Below, piece after piece: positions 38,630 to 47,787 of a stretch of DNA of 64,000 bases. Location: contig NZ_PVUE01000002.1 of the NCBI RefSeq assembly GCF_003003235.1, forward strand, positions 419,988 through 483,987, in the 5' to 3' direction. The DNA is from Antricoccus suffuscus. GTDB lineage: Bacteria > Actinomycetota > Actinomycetes > Mycobacteriales > Antricoccaceae. A model generated the notes under the pieces. That model ran no database searches, was not told the DNA's origin, and saw nothing but the letters and a program-made list of their open reading frames with translations. The translations under genes were made by a program, and so were the position numbers. How positions within the stretch are numbered: the first letter of the stretch is position 1; each line of letters opens with the position of its first letter.

Positions 38630-39802
38630 ATGGCCACAGATTTGTCTGAGAACAACGTAGCGACCGCACTCGCCGAGAACGAGCGCATCGAGTCGCATCT
38701 GCATCCACAGGGGTCGACAGACCTCGACGCACACCTGGTGCCTACCGGGCACGAGGAGGTCTGGCGATTCACCCCGATGCGCCGGCTGGCCGGGCTGCAC
38801 AAAGACACCCCGATCGGCGACGCGTCGGCGCTCACTATCGGCGTCGACGCCCCGGACGGCGTACTCGTCACTCAGGAAGGCAACGACACCAAGGGCGCCA
38901 GCGGTTACCTCCCGGCCGATCGGATCGCTGCCCGCGCGTGGCACGCCGCCGATGGAGCCCTGACCATTACCGTGCCCACCGAGGCCGTCATCGATGCGCC
39001 GACGATCGTCACGATCAGCGGCGAGTCCATCGAATCGGCTTCTGCGCAGCACCTGGTGATCAAGGCCGAGGCGTTCAGCAAGGCGACCATCGTCCTGCGC
39101 TACACCGGCTCGGCGATGCTCACCGAAAACGTCGAGATTATTGCCAGCGACTCCGCGAAATTGACCGTCGTGTCGCTTCAGGACTGGGCCGACGACGCGA
39201 TACATCTGACCCACCACCACGCGCTCGTATCCCGCGACGCAATGCTGCGGCACGTGGCTGTCACCTTCGGTGGCGACGTCGTGCGCTTCACAGGGTCGGT
39301 GGAGTACGACGGGCCCGGTGGCGAGGTGGAGCTGCTCGGCATCTATTTCGCCGACGCTGGCCAGCATCTGGAGCACCGACTGTTCGTCGATCACAATGCG
39401 CCGAAGACCATCAGCAACGTCGATTACAAGGGCGCGCTGCAGGGTAAGGATGCGCATGGCGTGTGGATCGGCGACGTGCTGATCCGCAAGATCGCCCAAG
39501 GCATCAACACTTATGAGTCCAACCGCAACCTCGTGCTGACCGATGGCTGCCGCGCCGACTCGGTGCCTAACCTCGAAATCGAGACGGGCGACATCGAAGG
39601 CGCGGGCCACGCGAGCACCACCGGCCGTTTCGACGACGAGCAGTTGTTCTACCTGCAGTCTCGTGGGATTTCCGCCGAGGAGGCTCGCCGGCTCGTTGTG
39701 CGCGGCTTCTTCGCCGACATCATCCGCAAAATCGGCATCCCAGATATCGAGGCGCAGCTCGTCCAAGCGGTCGAGGACGAACTGCGGTTGTCTAACGCCT
39801 AG
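38630..39802 (+). CDS. sufD: SufD, Fe-S cluster assembly subunit
   Basis: Paralogue of SufB and partner in SufBCD, 390 residues. It shows the shared beta-helix core, for example WRFTPMRRLAGLHKD near the start, then HRLFVDHNAPKTISNVDYKGALQG (as HRLFVDHNAPKT and NVDYKGALQG) and the C-terminal FFADIIRKIGIPD helical segment. ATG 38630 follows a GGAAGGAA-type site. Needed with SufC for iron delivery to the scaffold. Confidence 0.95.
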   Translation: MATDLSENNVATALAENERIESHLHPQGSTDLDAHLVPTGHEEVWRFTPMRRLAGLHKDTPIGDASALTIGVDAPDGVLVTQEGNDTKGASGYLPADRIAARAWHAADGALTITVPTEAVIDAPTIVTISGESIESASAQHLVIKAEAFSKATIVLRYTGSAMLTENVEIIASDSAKLTVVSLQDWADDAIHLTHHHALVSRDAMLRHVAVTFGGDVVRFTGSVEYDGPGGEVELLGIYFADAGQHLEHRLFVDHNAPKTISNVDYKGALQGKDAHGVWIGDVLIRKIAQGINTYESNRNLVLTDGCRADSVPNLEIETGDIEGAGHASTTGRFDDEQLFYLQSRGISAEEARRLVVRGFFADIIRKIGIPDIEAQLVQAVEDELRLSNA

Positions 39803-39853
39803 CCGGCGCCGATCTCTCAACTTTCGCTTACATACCAGGAGAAACAGGACAAA

Positions 39854-40612
39854 GTGTCAACTCTAGAAATTCGCGACTTGCAGGTCACCGTCAAGACCGA
39901 TGGCGAAGACAAGCCAATCCTTAAAGGCGTCGACTTGACGGTCAACTCGGGCGAGACCCATGCGCTGATGGGCCCCAACGGGTCCGGTAAATCTACGCTC
40001 GCGTACTCGATCGCCGGCCACCCGAAGTACACCGTCACCGGTGGCAGCGTCACGCTCGACGGTGCGGACGTACTCGCGATGACGGTCGATGAGCGGGCCC
40101 GCGCCGGCCTGTTCCTCGCGATGCAGTACCCCGTTGAAGTCCCGGGCGTTTCGGTGTCCAACTTCCTGCGTACAGCGGCAACCGCGGTACGTGGTGAAGC
40201 GCCGAAACTTCGTCACTGGATCAAGGAAGTCAAGGAAGCTATGAGCAACCTCGACATCGACCCCGCCTTCGCAGAGCGCTCGGTCAACGAAGGATTCTCC
40301 GGCGGCGAGAAGAAGCGCCACGAAATCCTGCAGATGGAACTTCTGAAGCCGAAGATGGCGGTCTTGGATGAAACCGACTCCGGCTTGGACATCGATGCGC
40401 TGAAGATCGTGTCCGAGGGCATCAACCGGGCTCGGGCGACCGGCGACCTCGGCATGCTCCTCATCACGCACTACACCCGCATCCTGCGTTACGTGAAGCC
40501 GGACTTCGTCCACGTATTCGTCGCCGGCAAGATCGCCGAGCATGGTGGACCCGAGCTTGCCGAGCAGTTGGAGGCCGAAGGCTATGAGCGTTTCATCAAG
40601 GCAAGCGCCTAG
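39854..40612 (+). CDS. sufC: SufC, ABC-type ATPase of the SufBCD complex
   Basis: Soluble ABC ATPase that powers SufBCD, 252 residues. Walker A GPNGSGKS, Q-loop MQYPVEVPG, signature SGGEKKRHE (the SufC-type variant), Walker B MAVLDETDSGLDID and the H-loop LITHYTRIL. GTG 39854 follows AGGACAAA. The end of the gene overlaps the sufS start by 29 bases, which suggests coupled translation of ATPase and desulfurase. Confidence 0.97.
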   Translation: MSTLEIRDLQVTVKTDGEDKPILKGVDLTVNSGETHALMGPNGSGKSTLAYSIAGHPKYTVTGGSVTLDGADVLAMTVDERARAGLFLAMQYPVEVPGVSVSNFLRTAATAVRGEAPKLRHWIKEVKEAMSNLDIDPAFAERSVNEGFSGGEKKRHEILQMELLKPKMAVLDETDSGLDIDALKIVSEGINRARATGDLGMLLITHYTRILRYVKPDFVHVFVAGKIAEHGGPELAEQLEAEGYERFIKASA

Positions 40613-41894
40613 CGCGAGCCGCCAACCCGCCACCGGGCCTCTCGGCGGCGGATACGACGTCGAGAAGATCCGCGCGGATTTTCCTATCCTGCAACGGGTA
40701 TTCGATGGCGGCGTACCGCTGTGCTACCTCGACTCGGCTAACACGTCGCAGAAGCCGCAAATCGTGATCGACACGATCGCCGATCATTACGCACACCACA
40801 ATGCCAATGTCGCGCGCGCCATGCACCACCTTGGCGAGGAGTCAACGGCCGCGATGGAGGCGGCGCGAGACACCGTTGCCTCCTTCATTGGTGCCCCGAG
40901 TCGCGAAGAGATCGTTTTCACCAAAAACGCCTCCGAGGCACTCAACCTGATGGCCAACTCGCTCGGCAACGCGACCGGTGACCTGCGCATCGGGCCGGGC
41001 GACGAGGTGGTGGTGAGCCAGATGGAACACCACTCCAACATCGTGCCCTGGCAGTTGATGACGCAACGCAACGGCGCGACGCTGAAATGGTTCGGCATCA
41101 CCGACGAGGGTCGGCTCGACCTGAGCAATATCGACGAGCTGATCACCGAACGCACAAAGGTTGTCTCCCTGACCCATGTGTCCAACATGCTCGGCACGAT
41201 CAACCCGATCGCGCAGATCGCCGACAAGGCGCATTCGGTAGGCGCGATTGTGGTCGTCGACGCCTCCCAGGCCGTGCCGCAGATGCCCTATGACATAAGC
41301 ACTCTGGGTGCCGATGCGGTCGCATTCACAGGCCACAAATGTGTCGGACCGACCGGCGTCGGGGTGCTGTGGGCGCGTTACGACCTGCTTGAGGAGCTGC
41401 CGCCGTTCCTCGGTGGCGGCGAGATGATCGAGATCGTCCGGATGGAAGGTTCGACGTACGCGGCGCCGCCGCACAAGTTCGAGGCCGGCACGCCACCGAT
41501 CGTGCAGATCATCGGTCTCGGCGCTGCACTTGACTACCTGAACGGCATAGGTATGCAGGCAGTCGCCGATCACGAGAAGCAGATAACGGCGTACACGCTG
41601 CAACGGCTACAAGAGGTGAAAGGCCTGAGGATCCTCGGACCGACAACAGTCGAGGACCGTGGCGGCGCAGTGAGTTTTGAGATCGATCAACTGCATCCGC
41701 ACGACATCGGTCAAGTGCTCGATTCGTACGGCGTGGCGGTCCGCGGTGGGCACCACTGCGCTCGACCAGCGCACGAACGCTTCGGCGTCGGCGCATCGAC
41801 TCGCGTATCGCCATACATTTACACCACCACCGACGAAATCGATACGCTGGTCGATGGACTGCAGAAGGTCAAGAAGTTCTTCCGCGTCGACTGA
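40584..41894 (+). CDS. sufS: SufS, group II cysteine desulfurase
   Basis: PLP enzyme that takes sulfur from cysteine for Fe-S assembly, 436 residues. The PLP Lys lies in FTGHKCVGPTGVGVLWAR; substrate region MEHHSNIVPW; active-site loop RGGHHCARPAHERFGV holds the persulfide Cys. ATG 40584, inside the end of sufC, follows GGAGG at about nine bases; a 14-codon longer frame has no such site. The first ~35 residues (Ser/Gln/Pro-rich) are extra compared with many relatives. It works with SufU encoded next. Confidence 0.95.
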   Translation: MSVSSRQAPSASRQPATGPLGGGYDVEKIRADFPILQRVFDGGVPLCYLDSANTSQKPQIVIDTIADHYAHHNANVARAMHHLGEESTAAMEAARDTVASFIGAPSREEIVFTKNASEALNLMANSLGNATGDLRIGPGDEVVVSQMEHHSNIVPWQLMTQRNGATLKWFGITDEGRLDLSNIDELITERTKVVSLTHVSNMLGTINPIAQIADKAHSVGAIVVVDASQAVPQMPYDISTLGADAVAFTGHKCVGPTGVGVLWARYDLLEELPPFLGGGEMIEIVRMEGSTYAAPPHKFEAGTPPIVQIIGLGAALDYLNGIGMQAVADHEKQITAYTLQRLQEVKGLRILGPTTVEDRGGAVSFEIDQLHPHDIGQVLDSYGVAVRGGHHCARPAHERFGVGASTRVSPYIYTTTDEIDTLVDGLQKVKKFFRVD

Positions 41895-41941
41895 TCACAC
41901 GTCGACGACGACAACCACAGAGGATTGCACAGGCGCTGAAT

Positions 41942-42400
41942 ATGCAACTGGAATCGATGTATCAGGACATCCTGTTGGACCATTACCGCAATCCACACGG
42001 TAAAGGCCTGCGGGAGCCTTACGACGCGCAGTCGCATCAGGTCAACCCGACCTGTGGCGACGAAGTGACATTGCGGGTCAAGCTCAGCGAGGACAAGTCC
42101 ATCGTCGAAGATGTGTCATACGAAGGGATCGGGTGCTCCATCAGCCAGGCTGCGGAGTCCGTGCTTTACGAACTTGTCGTCGGCAAGAGTCTCGACGAGG
42201 CCATGCGGACGTCTAACGCATTTACCGAAATGGTGACCGGCAAGGGCGAGGTCGTGCCGGATGAGGATGTACTCGACGACGCTGTAGCGTTCGCAGGTGT
42301 TGCAAAGTTTCCCGCCCGGGTGAAGTGTGCTCTTCTAGGGTGGATGGCATTTAAGGACGCCACGGCTCAAACAGGTGCACTTGCACCGGAAGGAAAGTAG
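41942..42400 (+). CDS. sufU: SufU, zinc-dependent sulfurtransferase partner of SufS
   Basis: IscU-like protein of 152 residues. The three Cys sites are NPTCGD, GIGCSISQAAES and ARVKCALLGW, with an Asp that together make the zinc site through which SufU accepts sulfur from SufS in Gram-positives. Begins MQLESMYQDILLDHYRNP as in the family. ATG 41942. It lies 47 bases after sufS and four bases before the sufT start. Confidence 0.96.
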   Translation: MQLESMYQDILLDHYRNPHGKGLREPYDAQSHQVNPTCGDEVTLRVKLSEDKSIVEDVSYEGIGCSISQAAESVLYELVVGKSLDEAMRTSNAFTEMVTGKGEVVPDEDVLDDAVAFAGVAKFPARVKCALLGWMAFKDATAQTGALAPEGK

Positions 42401-42404
42401 CGAT

Positions 42405-42803
42405 ATGTCCCAGAACGATGTGTCTGAGAAGACCGCAGATAACACCGAAGAGACCGCCGCTCCCGGCGGTGCCGTCGCTGTCGCGTCTATCGACGATGTC
42501 GAGGAGGCGATGCGCGACGTTGTTGATCCTGAGCTCGGCATCAACGTCGTCGACCTTGGCCTGGTCTACGGACTCAACGTCGATGAAGCCAACGTGGCCA
42601 CGATCGACATGACCCTCACCTCCGCGGCCTGTCCGCTGACCGACGTCATCGAGGACCAGACGATGCAGGCCTTGACCGGCGGTCCAGGTGCGGGCCTGTG
42701 CGCGGACGCCAAAATCAACTGGGTCTGGATGCCACCGTGGAGCATGGACAAGATCACCGATGACGGGCGCGAGCAGCTTCGCGCACTTGGCTTCAACATT
42801 TAA
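42405..42803 (+). CDS. sufT: SufT/MIP18-family (DUF59) Fe-S assembly factor
   Basis: Protein of 132 residues with a 30-residue flexible start and a DUF59 domain: EEAMRDVVDPELGINVVDLGLVYG (as EEAMRDVVDPELGINVV and DLGLVYG), TLTSAACPLTDVIEDQT with a conserved Cys and WMPPWSMDKITDDGR. Such proteins help mature or deliver Fe-S clusters, notably to aconitase-type targets. ATG 42405 follows GGAAAG and lies four bases after sufU. It is the last suf gene in the run. Confidence 0.93.
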   Translation: MSQNDVSEKTADNTEETAAPGGAVAVASIDDVEEAMRDVVDPELGINVVDLGLVYGLNVDEANVATIDMTLTSAACPLTDVIEDQTMQALTGGPGAGLCADAKINWVWMPPWSMDKITDDGREQLRALGFNI

Positions 42804-42830
42804 CCGCCGGCCCCCGGTCGGACTCCGCCA

Positions 42831-43838
42831 ATGGACCAAGATTCACGACTGAAACTCCCAGCGCGCACCGTATCCCCGGTGCGCGCTTTGGGCTTACGCG
42901 TCGGCGCGGCATTCGGGCTGATGATCGCGATGATCGTCCTGGTGTACATCGATCGGCGGGGCTACAACGACTCGGCGGACGGGTCGATGTCGTTGCTCGA
43001 CTGTATCTACTACACGACGGTGACGATCACGACGACCGGGTACGGCGACATCACGCCGGTCTCGGTCAGTGCCCGGCTGGTCAACGCCGTCATCGTGACA
43101 CCGCTGCGCATCATCTTCCTAATTCTGTTGATCGGCACGACCCTCGAAGTCCTCGCCACCCAAGGTCGCGAGCGAATTCGCGCCGCCCGATGGAGGAACA
43201 AAATGCGCAACCATGTCCTGATCGTCGGTTATGGAACAAAGGGCAGGAGCGCGGTCGAGACGCTTAAAACCCATGACATCACCGCGGACCAGATCATTGT
43301 CATCGATTCAAGCCCGACGGCGATTGCCGATGCGCAGGCCGACGGCCTCGCTGGGATCGTCGGGGATGCCACTCGGCGCGAAGTGCTCGCGCGGGCCGAG
43401 GCGTCGCTGGCCAAGCAGATCATCATCACCGCGGATCGCGATGACTCCGCGGTGCTCGCTACCTTGACCGCGCGGCAGCTCAACTCCAAGGCCTACATCG
43501 TGGTGGCGGTGCGCGAAGAGCAAAACGCCGCGCTCGTCCGGCAAAGCGGCGCCGACTCGACGGTGACTTCGTCCGAGGCCGTCGGCAGGCTGCTCGGGCT
43601 GTCGACGCTCAGCCCGGCTCTTGGCGAGGTGCTCGAAGACCTGCTGAGCTCTGGTGACGGGATGGAAGTCACCGAACGCGACGTGATCGACGATGAGATC
43701 GGACGATCGCCGAAGTGGGTGAGCGACCAGGTGATGGGCGTCAAACGCGCCGGCAAGGTCTACCGGTTCTTCGACGACGAGGTGAGTGCGCTGGCAAAAG
43801 GTGACACGCTGATCGTCGTACGGGACGCCAGCGCCTGA
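42831..43838 (+). CDS. Two-TM potassium channel with RCK (TrkA-N) domain
   Basis: Protein of 335 residues: TM1 (~20-40), pore helix and selectivity filter TVTITTTGYGDITP, TM2 (~85-107), then a cytoplasmic RCK domain with the Rossmann loop LIVGYGTKGRSAVE, and a TrkA-C-like end. It should form a ligand-gated K+ channel. It starts 27 bases after sufT on the same strand, so it may be co-transcribed with suf; no functional reason is visible. ATG 42831. Confidence 0.93.
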   Translation: MDQDSRLKLPARTVSPVRALGLRVGAAFGLMIAMIVLVYIDRRGYNDSADGSMSLLDCIYYTTVTITTTGYGDITPVSVSARLVNAVIVTPLRIIFLILLIGTTLEVLATQGRERIRAARWRNKMRNHVLIVGYGTKGRSAVETLKTHDITADQIIVIDSSPTAIADAQADGLAGIVGDATRREVLARAEASLAKQIIITADRDDSAVLATLTARQLNSKAYIVVAVREEQNAALVRQSGADSTVTSSEAVGRLLGLSTLSPALGEVLEDLLSSGDGMEVTERDVIDDEIGRSPKWVSDQVMGVKRAGKVYRFFDDEVSALAKGDTLIVVRDASA

Positions 43839-43878
43839 ACCGCTCTACCAGCCCGGCCCGATAAACCACCCGTTGAGG

Positions 43879-45174
43879 TCACGGTCCGATCTGCAGGAGA
43901 CTCCCCGCCTTGTCGTAGATCGCGTACGACCCCGGCTTAGTGCCGAGCTGGATTTGAACGGCGAGCCGATCCTGGCCGTTGACCGTCGTACTTCCCATCT
44001 GTAACGCCACCGTGCGCATATCCGAGTCGTTGCCGCCGACCCGCTTCGCGCAGTCGTCAACGGCCAGATGCATCTGCTCGGGGCCGAAGTCGTCGAGCGC
44101 GAATACGGCGTCGGCGGGCGTGGTCGAGGCGTCCTTGTAGAGCACGACTGGGAACGCGCCCGGCGCCTGGTAAATAGTTGCGGGACGACCTTCGGGGCCG
44201 GCCTTAGTCACCTCGAGGAGGATGCCGCCGGTGGCGCTGATCGGGCTCTCACCGAGTGGCACCGTGCCATCCGCCGACCCTTGTACGACGAGCCTGCCCA
44301 CCACCGGCTCGTAGCTACCCACACCAACCGACACGAGCAGAGACTTCGCGACGTTGTACGCCGTGGAGGTGCCGCTCGGGTCGAACGGGACGGCGATGCT
44401 GCCCGTTGCGTTGGCCTGGATCCGCTGCTCGGTGCCGGTGCCAAATCCGAGGGTGACATTGATGACCGGCGGCGCGCCGCTGATGGGGGAGACGATGTCG
44501 AGCTTGTCCTGCGTCGCAGGGTACGTCTTGGTGGTGGCGAGCACGTCTTGGTAGACCGACGTGAGGCTGGAGACCTGTAATTCGTCGATCGAGAACGTCC
44601 GGGCCGCGACTGAGTCGTCCACCGAGCTTCCGGTCGGTTCGATCTCGCCCTTGGCGTTCTCGGCGAATCCCGTGCACAGGCCGGACACCGGGTCGTAGAC
44701 GAGGAGGACGACGCTCACGTTGTCGGCCGAGATCGAGTAGACGTGCTTCGTACTCCCAGGCTGAACGGACTCGGCTTTGGCTAGCAGGTTTTTCAGCCAC
44801 GTATCTGCCTGCTCCGCAAGGCCGACGTGAGCCTGATCGTTCGCGCCATGAACAGACGGCGATGCGCTCGGAATCGTAAGCTTGGGAAGCGAGGTCGCTA
44901 CTGCCGTACCGCTGATCGCGAGAGCGCAACCGAAGGCGAGTGCTCCGGTGCGGCGGGCGCGTCGATCTGCGTGGCGCAGTCGCGACATGGAATCGCTCGG
45001 GCCCAAACTTCGCCATGCGCCGACCGCGATCGCGGCGACGATAAGGCCTATCACCGCCCCGACGACGCTTCGATTGTCCGAAACAAAGCGAAGTACGGCG
45101 AAAGTTGAGACTCCAACGCCGACGCCGCAGGCCGCCCAACGTGCGATATCGCGTCGAGAATGCTGGTCGGTCAT
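43879..45174 (-). CDS. Unrecognised membrane protein with three N-terminal spans and a large exported domain
   Basis: Not assigned to a family. 431 residues: three hydrophobic segments in the first 95 residues (around 11-29, 37-54 and 76-95, the last ending ISGTAVATSLP), then about 330 residues without spans that would face the outside. The exported part has VYSISADNVSVVLLVYDPVSGLCTG and later VQIQLGTKPGSYAIYDK, beta-rich by appearance, with two conserved-looking Cys. ATG 45174 follows AAGGAAAAC. It is divergent from the next gene with about 130 bases between. Codon use matches the neighbours. Confidence 0.75.
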   Translation of the reverse strand: MTDQHSRRDIARWAACGVGVGVSTFAVLRFVSDNRSVVGAVIGLIVAAIAVGAWRSLGPSDSMSRLRHADRRARRTGALAFGCALAISGTAVATSLPKLTIPSASPSVHGANDQAHVGLAEQADTWLKNLLAKAESVQPGSTKHVYSISADNVSVVLLVYDPVSGLCTGFAENAKGEIEPTGSSVDDSVAARTFSIDELQVSSLTSVYQDVLATTKTYPATQDKLDIVSPISGAPPVINVTLGFGTGTEQRIQANATGSIAVPFDPSGTSTAYNVAKSLLVSVGVGSYEPVVGRLVVQGSADGTVPLGESPISATGGILLEVTKAGPEGRPATIYQAPGAFPVVLYKDASTTPADAVFALDDFGPEQMHLAVDDCAKRVGGNDSDMRTVALQMGSTTVNGQDRLAVQIQLGTKPGSYAIYDKAGSLLQIGP

Positions 45175-45307
45175 GTTTTCCTTGCATCGGCGGAGTGTCA
45201 GATTACCCTGGCCTCAGTGGTGACGGACGACGCGGAGCGTGACATAAAGTGTGTCCGGGAACGCGCGGCAACCGAGCGTGGACGTGCGCAGAAGGGGGTG
45301 CCTACGG

Positions 45308-46096
45308 GTGGGGTGGGATCGACACAACCCTGAGCGTGGCATCCCTCAAGCGGTGCGGGCGGTGCTGTGCGCCGGGGTGGCCACCGGAGGGGTCGCGCTC
45401 TGGATGCTCTACGGCACAGGCAGTTTCTTCACTAATGCCGCCCTCGCCGTGTTGCTGAGCCTATGCGCGGCGGCGTACATTCTCGGCGCGGAGCGGAAGT
45501 CGGCGACCGTGGAAACGGATTCGATCCGGCGGCCCGCACCGCCTCGGCCGCTGGCCGCTCGGCCGATCCAGGTGGATACAAAAAGTGCGCGGCGGCGTAC
45601 GTGGGACGCGGATGTTGCGCGGCACGAGGCGATCTTGCTCAGCTATCTGCCGTATGAGACCGATCCGCACGTCGTCATGCGTTACCCGGCCATTACCGAT
45701 CTCACCCAAGAGCCGACCGCCGACTTCTTCGACGCGCTCCACGCGGCAGGTTCGCTGCGCACCGAGTCGTACCCCGACGACCAACCCACCGAGACCGCAT
45801 ACGGGCAGCGGGTCGCCGCGCTCGCCAGGGCGTGGGCGGCGGCGGAGCGTCACGCGAAGCAGCGGGGCACGTCATACCTCGACCCGGTAGATGCTCGCAG
45901 GCTCGCGCAGGCATCGAAGCTGCTGCGGCACGCCGAGGGTGCAACGACCGAGGCGGAACGAGCGGCATACCTGCATCAGGTGAAGGCATTGGTCGACGTA
46001 CTCATCGATAACGGCGCCGTGGCGCTGCCGGCCGGTGCGCTTGCGCAGATCGGCAGCGTGGCGGCCCGGTCGCTTACTGAGCGGGCGCCCGACTAG
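45308..46096 (+). CDS. Unrecognised protein with two N-terminal membrane spans
   Basis: 262 residues from GTG 45308, which follows AAGGGGG at nine bases; the frame is open from GTG 45251 but that start has no ribosome site. Two membrane spans occupy residues ~15-52 (VLCAGVATGGVALWMLY and ALAVLLSLCAAAYILG), then a basic Pro linker and a helical cytoplasmic domain with Arg/Ala-rich coiled segments (YGQRVAALARAWAAAERHAK). No motif known to me. It lies 85 bases before the ABC-F gene on the same strand. Confidence 0.7.
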   Translation: MGWDRHNPERGIPQAVRAVLCAGVATGGVALWMLYGTGSFFTNAALAVLLSLCAAAYILGAERKSATVETDSIRRPAPPRPLAARPIQVDTKSARRRTWDADVARHEAILLSYLPYETDPHVVMRYPAITDLTQEPTADFFDALHAAGSLRTESYPDDQPTETAYGQRVAALARAWAAAERHAKQRGTSYLDPVDARRLAQASKLLRHAEGATTEAERAAYLHQVKALVDVLIDNGAVALPAGALAQIGSVAARSLTERAPD

Positions 46097-46181
46097 TCGA
46101 GAGTCACCCTCGCCGACCCGAAAACTTCTTGGCAAGGCGGGTAAACTTGAGGAGTTTGCCTACGAAGAGGACCCATCACCG

Positions 46182-47780
46182 TTGATTACCGCCGAAAAGC
46201 TTGAGCTGCGCGCCGGCGCACGCATCCTGATCTCCGACGCGACCATGCGTGTCCAGCAGGGAGACCGGATCGGGCTGGTGGGGCGTAATGGTGCCGGAAA
46301 GACCACCAGCCTCAAGGTGCTTGCCGGTGAGACGCTGCCGGCCAACGGCCAGGTTGAGGCGAAGGGTTCGGTTGGGTATCTTCCACAGGACCCGAAGAGC
46401 GGCGACCTGACTGTCACCGCGGCCGACCGGGTGCTCTCCGCCCGCGGGCTCGACGTACTTATCCATTCGATGGCCGCGATGCAGGAGAAGATGGCCGCCA
46501 CCGATGGCGAGGAACGCGACCGGCTGATCAAGCGATACTCCAATCTCGAGGACCAGTTCGCCGCCAACGGCGGGTACTCAGCCGAGAGTGAAGCGGCCCG
46601 GATTTGCTCAAATCTCGGATTGCCTGATCGTGTTCTTGCTCAGCAGCTCGAAACGCTGTCCGGTGGTCAACGTCGGCGGGTGGAGCTTGCCCGGATCCTG
46701 TTCTCGGACGCAGAGACACTCCTGCTTGACGAGCCGACCAACCACCTTGACGCCGACTCAATCGGCTGGCTGCGCGACTTCCTCAAACGGCACGACGGGG
46801 GACTGATCGTGATCAGCCACGACGTCGAGCTACTCGAGGCTGTCGTCAACAAGGTCTGGTATCTCGACGCTAACCGCGCCGTCCTCGATATCTACAACGT
46901 GGGATGGAAGGACTACCTGAAACAGCGCGAGGTCGACGAGAAGCGCCGCCGCCGTGAGCGCGCGAATGCCGAAAAGAAGGCCGGCGTGCTCATGACCCAG
47001 GCGGACAAGATGCGCGCGAAGGCGACTAAGGCCGTGGCCGCGCAGAATATGGCGCGCCGCGCCGAGGCATTGTTGCAAAACCTCGAACCCGAAGCGCAGC
47101 ACGACCGGGTTGCACGGGTCAAATTCCCGACGCCGGTGCCGGCCGGGCGGACACCGCTCATGGCGGAGGGCCTGTCAAAGTCCTATGGTTCGCTGGAGAT
47201 TTTCGCCGGCGTCGATCTGGCAATCGACCGCGGCGCGCGAGTCGTCGTACTCGGCCTCAACGGGGCCGGCAAGACAACGCTGCTGCGGCTGCTGTTCGGT
47301 GTCGAGACGCCGGATACCGGACGCGTCGTACCGGGCCACGGCCTGCGGATGGGTTACTTCGCCCAAGAGCACGACCTGATCGACCCCGAGCGCACCGTCC
47401 TGCAGAATATCTCGTCCGCGTCGCCGGACGCCGCGGCCGCCGACGTAAGGAAGATTCTCGGCGCTTTCTTGTTCTCTGGGGACAGTGTTGACCAGCCGGC
47501 CGGCACGTTATCCGGCGGTGAGAAGACCCGCCTCGCGTTGGCCAGCCTGGTCAGCAGCGGGGCCAATGTGTTGTTGCTCGACGAGCCCACGAACAACCTT
47601 GATCCCGTCTCGCGCGAACAGGTACTCGACGCGCTGAAGACTTACACTGGCGCCGTCATCCTGGTGACTCACGACGAAGGCGCCGTCCAGGCACTGCAGC
47701 CGGAGAAGGTCATCATGCTGCCGGACGGCGTGGAGGACAACTGGTCGCCGGACCTGACGGACCTCGTCGCCCTCGCTTAA
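46182..47780 (+). CDS. ABC-F family ATPase (translation factor type)
   Basis: Soluble twin-ABC protein of 532 residues. First cassette: GRNGAGKTT, signature LSGGQRRRVELARIL, LLLDEPTNHLD; then the charged P-site linker rich in Arg/Lys/Ala (residues ~235-320); second cassette: GLNGAGKTT, LSGGEKTRLALASLV, LLLDEPTNNLD. No membrane domain, so it should act on the ribosome. TTG 46182 (ITAEKLELRAGARIL) follows AAGAGGA and gives the family length; the frame is open 49 codons further but that overlaps the previous gene. Counterpart of M. tuberculosis Rv1473 in the same context. Confidence 0.93.
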   Translation: MITAEKLELRAGARILISDATMRVQQGDRIGLVGRNGAGKTTSLKVLAGETLPANGQVEAKGSVGYLPQDPKSGDLTVTAADRVLSARGLDVLIHSMAAMQEKMAATDGEERDRLIKRYSNLEDQFAANGGYSAESEAARICSNLGLPDRVLAQQLETLSGGQRRRVELARILFSDAETLLLDEPTNHLDADSIGWLRDFLKRHDGGLIVISHDVELLEAVVNKVWYLDANRAVLDIYNVGWKDYLKQREVDEKRRRRERANAEKKAGVLMTQADKMRAKATKAVAAQNMARRAEALLQNLEPEAQHDRVARVKFPTPVPAGRTPLMAEGLSKSYGSLEIFAGVDLAIDRGARVVVLGLNGAGKTTLLRLLFGVETPDTGRVVPGHGLRMGYFAQEHDLIDPERTVLQNISSASPDAAAADVRKILGAFLFSGDSVDQPAGTLSGGEKTRLALASLVSSGANVLLLDEPTNNLDPVSREQVLDALKTYTGAVILVTHDEGAVQALQPEKVIMLPDGVEDNWSPDLTDLVALA

Positions 47781-47787
47781 AGAGACG

